NCBI GenBank assembly: GCA_015487835.1
Contig: WFOY01000155.1
Location: forward strand, 1-6,755
Source: Aquificaceae bacterium
GTDB taxonomy: Bacteria > Aquificota > Aquificia > Aquificales > Aquificaceae
Direction of reading: 5' to 3'
Length of the DNA stretch: 6,755 nt
Shown here: positions 5,507-6,755 of the stretch, piece by piece
Layout of the letters: the number at the start of each line of letters is the position of its first letter
Position numbering within the stretch: position 1 is the first letter of the stretch
The notes under the pieces: model-generated
What the model was told of the DNA's origin: nothing
What the model saw: the letters and a program-made list of their open reading frames with translations, nothing else
Databases searched by the model: none
Position numbers and translations under genes: made by a program

Positions 5507-6695
5507 ACTTCCTCCCGAGAACCTTAAGAGGCAGACCCCACACCCTTGTAAAGTGCTTACCGGCGGTGTGGTCGAAGGCGTCTTTCTCCGAGTAGGTTGC
5601 GAGGTCCTCCACGTAGAGGGAGTTAGGTGACCTCCTACCAACGACCGAGACCTTGCCCTTGAAGAGTTTTAACCTGACCTCACCGGTCACGCGTTCGGCC
5701 AGCTTTGAGGTGAAGGCGTCGAGGGCGGATCTTAGTGGTGTGAACCAGAGACCCTCGTAAACGATCTTTGCGTACTCGTGGGGTACATGGGTAAGGAAGT
5801 AGTGGAATGTAAACCTATCTGTTACTAAGGATAGAAGATCCCCGTACGCCTCGTAGAGGACCGTCGCCCCAGGAGCTTCGTAAACCTCCCTGCTCTTGAT
5901 GCCCACGAGCCTGTTCTCGACCATGTCTATCCTGCCGATCCCGTGCCTTCCCGCGATCTGGTTTAGATCCTCGATCAGTTCGCTCAACCTCTCATACCTT
6001 CTTCCGTTCAGCGATACAGGGACACCCTCCTCGAAACCCACCGTCACGTACTCAGGATCGTCGGGGGCCTTCTCAGGGGACGTTGTTATCTGGAAAGCGT
6101 CCTCGGGAGGTTCCTCCCATGGGTCCTCCAAGGGTCCGCACTCTATCGAGACACCCCACAGGTTCCTGTCTATCGAGTAGGGCTTCTCCTTGGTGACCTT
6201 AACAGGGATGCCTTGCCTTTTTGCGTACTCCACCTGGTCCTCCCTCGACCTGAACTCCCACTCCCTCACAGGGGCGAGGACCTCTATATCTGGGTTCAGG
6301 GCCCAGACGGACAGCTCGAACCTCACCTGGTCGTTTCCCTTCCCCGTCGATCCGTGAGCAACGTAGTCGGCGGAGAGCTTCTTAGCGTACTCCACCAGCT
6401 TCTTCGATATCAAGGGTCTCGAGAGGGAAGCGGTGAGCGGGTACCTACCCTCATAGAGAGCAAGGGATCTGAGGGTCGGCAGACAGTACTCCCTCGCGAA
6501 CTCCTCTCTTAGATCCTCCACTATCGCCTCTACAGCCCCGGACGCCTTCGCCTTCTCAGGTATGTCCGACAGCTCCTCCCCCTGACCCACGTCCGCCGTG
6601 TAGGTTATCACCTCAAAACCTCTCTCCGCCAACCACCTGACCATAACCGAGGTGTCCAGACCACCCGAGTAAGCCAGCACCACCCTCTTCGCCAT
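5493..6695 (-). CDS. argG: Argininosuccinate synthase
   Basis: A cytoplasmic enzyme that joins citrulline and aspartate with ATP cleavage to AMP and pyrophosphate, giving argininosuccinate, the next-to-last step of arginine synthesis. The 400-residue length is normal for the common bacterial type. The PP-loop ATP site YSGGLDTS is at 9-16, the substrate loop EGRYPLTASLSRPLI is at 82-96, and HGSTGKGNDQVRFE is at 114-127, with Asn121, Asp122 and Arg125 in the places that bind aspartate and citrulline in the family. Further family stretches are RNLWGVSIE and GPLEDPW around 175-194 and GIGRIDMVENRLVGIKSR near 250-270. The C-terminus is intact and its last codons overlap pntB. The ATG at 6695 is preceded by ACTCCC, with no Shine-Dalgarno sequence, and by an extended -10 box 6 bases upstream. 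No ArgR-type operator is evident in the 60 bases visible. Other arg genes are not in the window. Confidence 0.97.
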   Translation of the reverse strand: MAKRVVLAYSGGLDTSVMVRWLAERGFEVITYTADVGQGEELSDIPEKAKASGAVEAIVEDLREEFAREYCLPTLRSLALYEGRYPLTASLSRPLISKKLVEYAKKLSADYVAHGSTGKGNDQVRFELSVWALNPDIEVLAPVREWEFRSREDQVEYAKRQGIPVKVTKEKPYSIDRNLWGVSIECGPLEDPWEEPPEDAFQITTSPEKAPDDPEYVTVGFEEGVPVSLNGRRYERLSELIEDLNQIAGRHGIGRIDMVENRLVGIKSREVYEAPGATVLYEAYGDLLSLVTDRFTFHYFLTHVPHEYAKIVYEGLWFTPLRSALDAFTSKLAERVTGEVRLKLFKGKVSVVGRRSPNSLYVEDLATYSEKDAFDHTAGKHFTRVWGLPLKVLGRKFRSP

Positions 6696-6701
6696 GGGAG
6701 T

Positions 6702-6710
6702 ATTTTAACA
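6702..6710 (-). promoter_or_regulatory. Predicted extended -10 promoter of argG
   Basis: On the minus strand TGTTAAAAT (6710-6702) is an extended -10 element that ends 6 bases before the argG ATG. At normal spacing transcription would begin at the A of the ATG, giving a leaderless mRNA. No good -35 match is seen at 16-18 bases. The arrangement closely matches that before pntAA (TGnTAAAAT, then ACTCC, then ATG). Confidence 0.5.
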
Positions 6711-6755
6711 ACCTTTGATTTAAGAAAGACAGCCATGAAGTACTATAGCTTGATC

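Noticed and set aside
5896..6512. Plus-strand open frames inside argG
   Set aside because: They are antisense to a complete, conserved argG and show no family features.
6717..6724. AT-rich box about 25 bases before the argG ATG that could be an archaeal TATA box
   Set aside because: No purine-rich BRE lies upstream, and pntAA and the ABC gene have nothing similar at that distance, while all three have bacterial -10 boxes.
6735..6755. Possible start of a divergent plus-strand gene (ATG then KYYSLI) at the right edge
   Set aside because: Only seven codons are visible, the preceding bases (GAAAGACAGCC) are a poor ribosome site and no clear promoter pair is seen. It cannot be told from chance.
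1..6755. CRISPR arrays, tRNA or rRNA genes, insertion sequences, attachment sites and phage genes
   Set aside because: I read both strands for spaced repeats, tRNA-like ends and transposase motifs and found none; the window is filled with ordinary coding sequence.

Overview
The window looks like chromosomal DNA of a thermophilic bacterium. Arginine is written mostly with AGG and isoleucine often with ATA, the proteins are rich in Lys, Glu, Arg and Val, genes are packed with almost no spacers, and cotranscribed genes overlap by 1 to 4 bases. The split three-gene transhydrogenase and the promoter layout are bacterial. An Aquificota-like lineage is my best guess, but that rests on style, not on a marker gene. 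All 6755 bases are accounted for: the only non-coding stretches are a 24-base divergent spacer (2676-2699) and the 60 bases upstream of argG at the right edge.

Left block (minus strand, 2675 down to 1): a four-gene chain of an ABC ATPase, an ABC-2 type permease, a membrane-anchored TPR-like protein with a pseudopilin-like tail, and the N-terminus of a superfamily 2 (Ski2/Hel308-like) helicase that runs off the left edge. Every junction is a 4-base stop/start overlap (ATGA, GTGA, ATGA), so the genes are probably translationally coupled. The first three could form one exporter-like membrane machine, possibly of the PilG/H/I kind linked to type IV pili. The helicase is an unexpected fourth member.

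Middle block (plus strand, 2700-5506): a complete proton-translocating NAD(P)+ transhydrogenase in its three-subunit form, pntAA (NAD(H) domain), pntAB (three membrane helices) and pntB (membrane domain plus NADP(H) domain). It couples hydride transfer between NADH and NADP+ to the proton gradient and so supplies NADPH. By my recollection of the family, its membrane domain lacks the proton-channel histidine at each of the three positions where one is usually found.

Right block (minus strand, 6695 down to 5493): argG, argininosuccinate synthase of the arginine pathway. It converges on pntB, and the two coding regions overlap by 14 bp.

The most unusual layer is regulatory. The three promoter-proximal genes (ABC ATPase, pntAA, argG) have no Shine-Dalgarno sequence and instead carry a -10-like hexamer only 6 to 14 bases before the ATG, which predicts leaderless or nearly leaderless mRNAs. 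Most internal genes have good purine-rich ribosome sites. The pntAA and ABC -10 boxes lie on opposite strands and share two base pairs.
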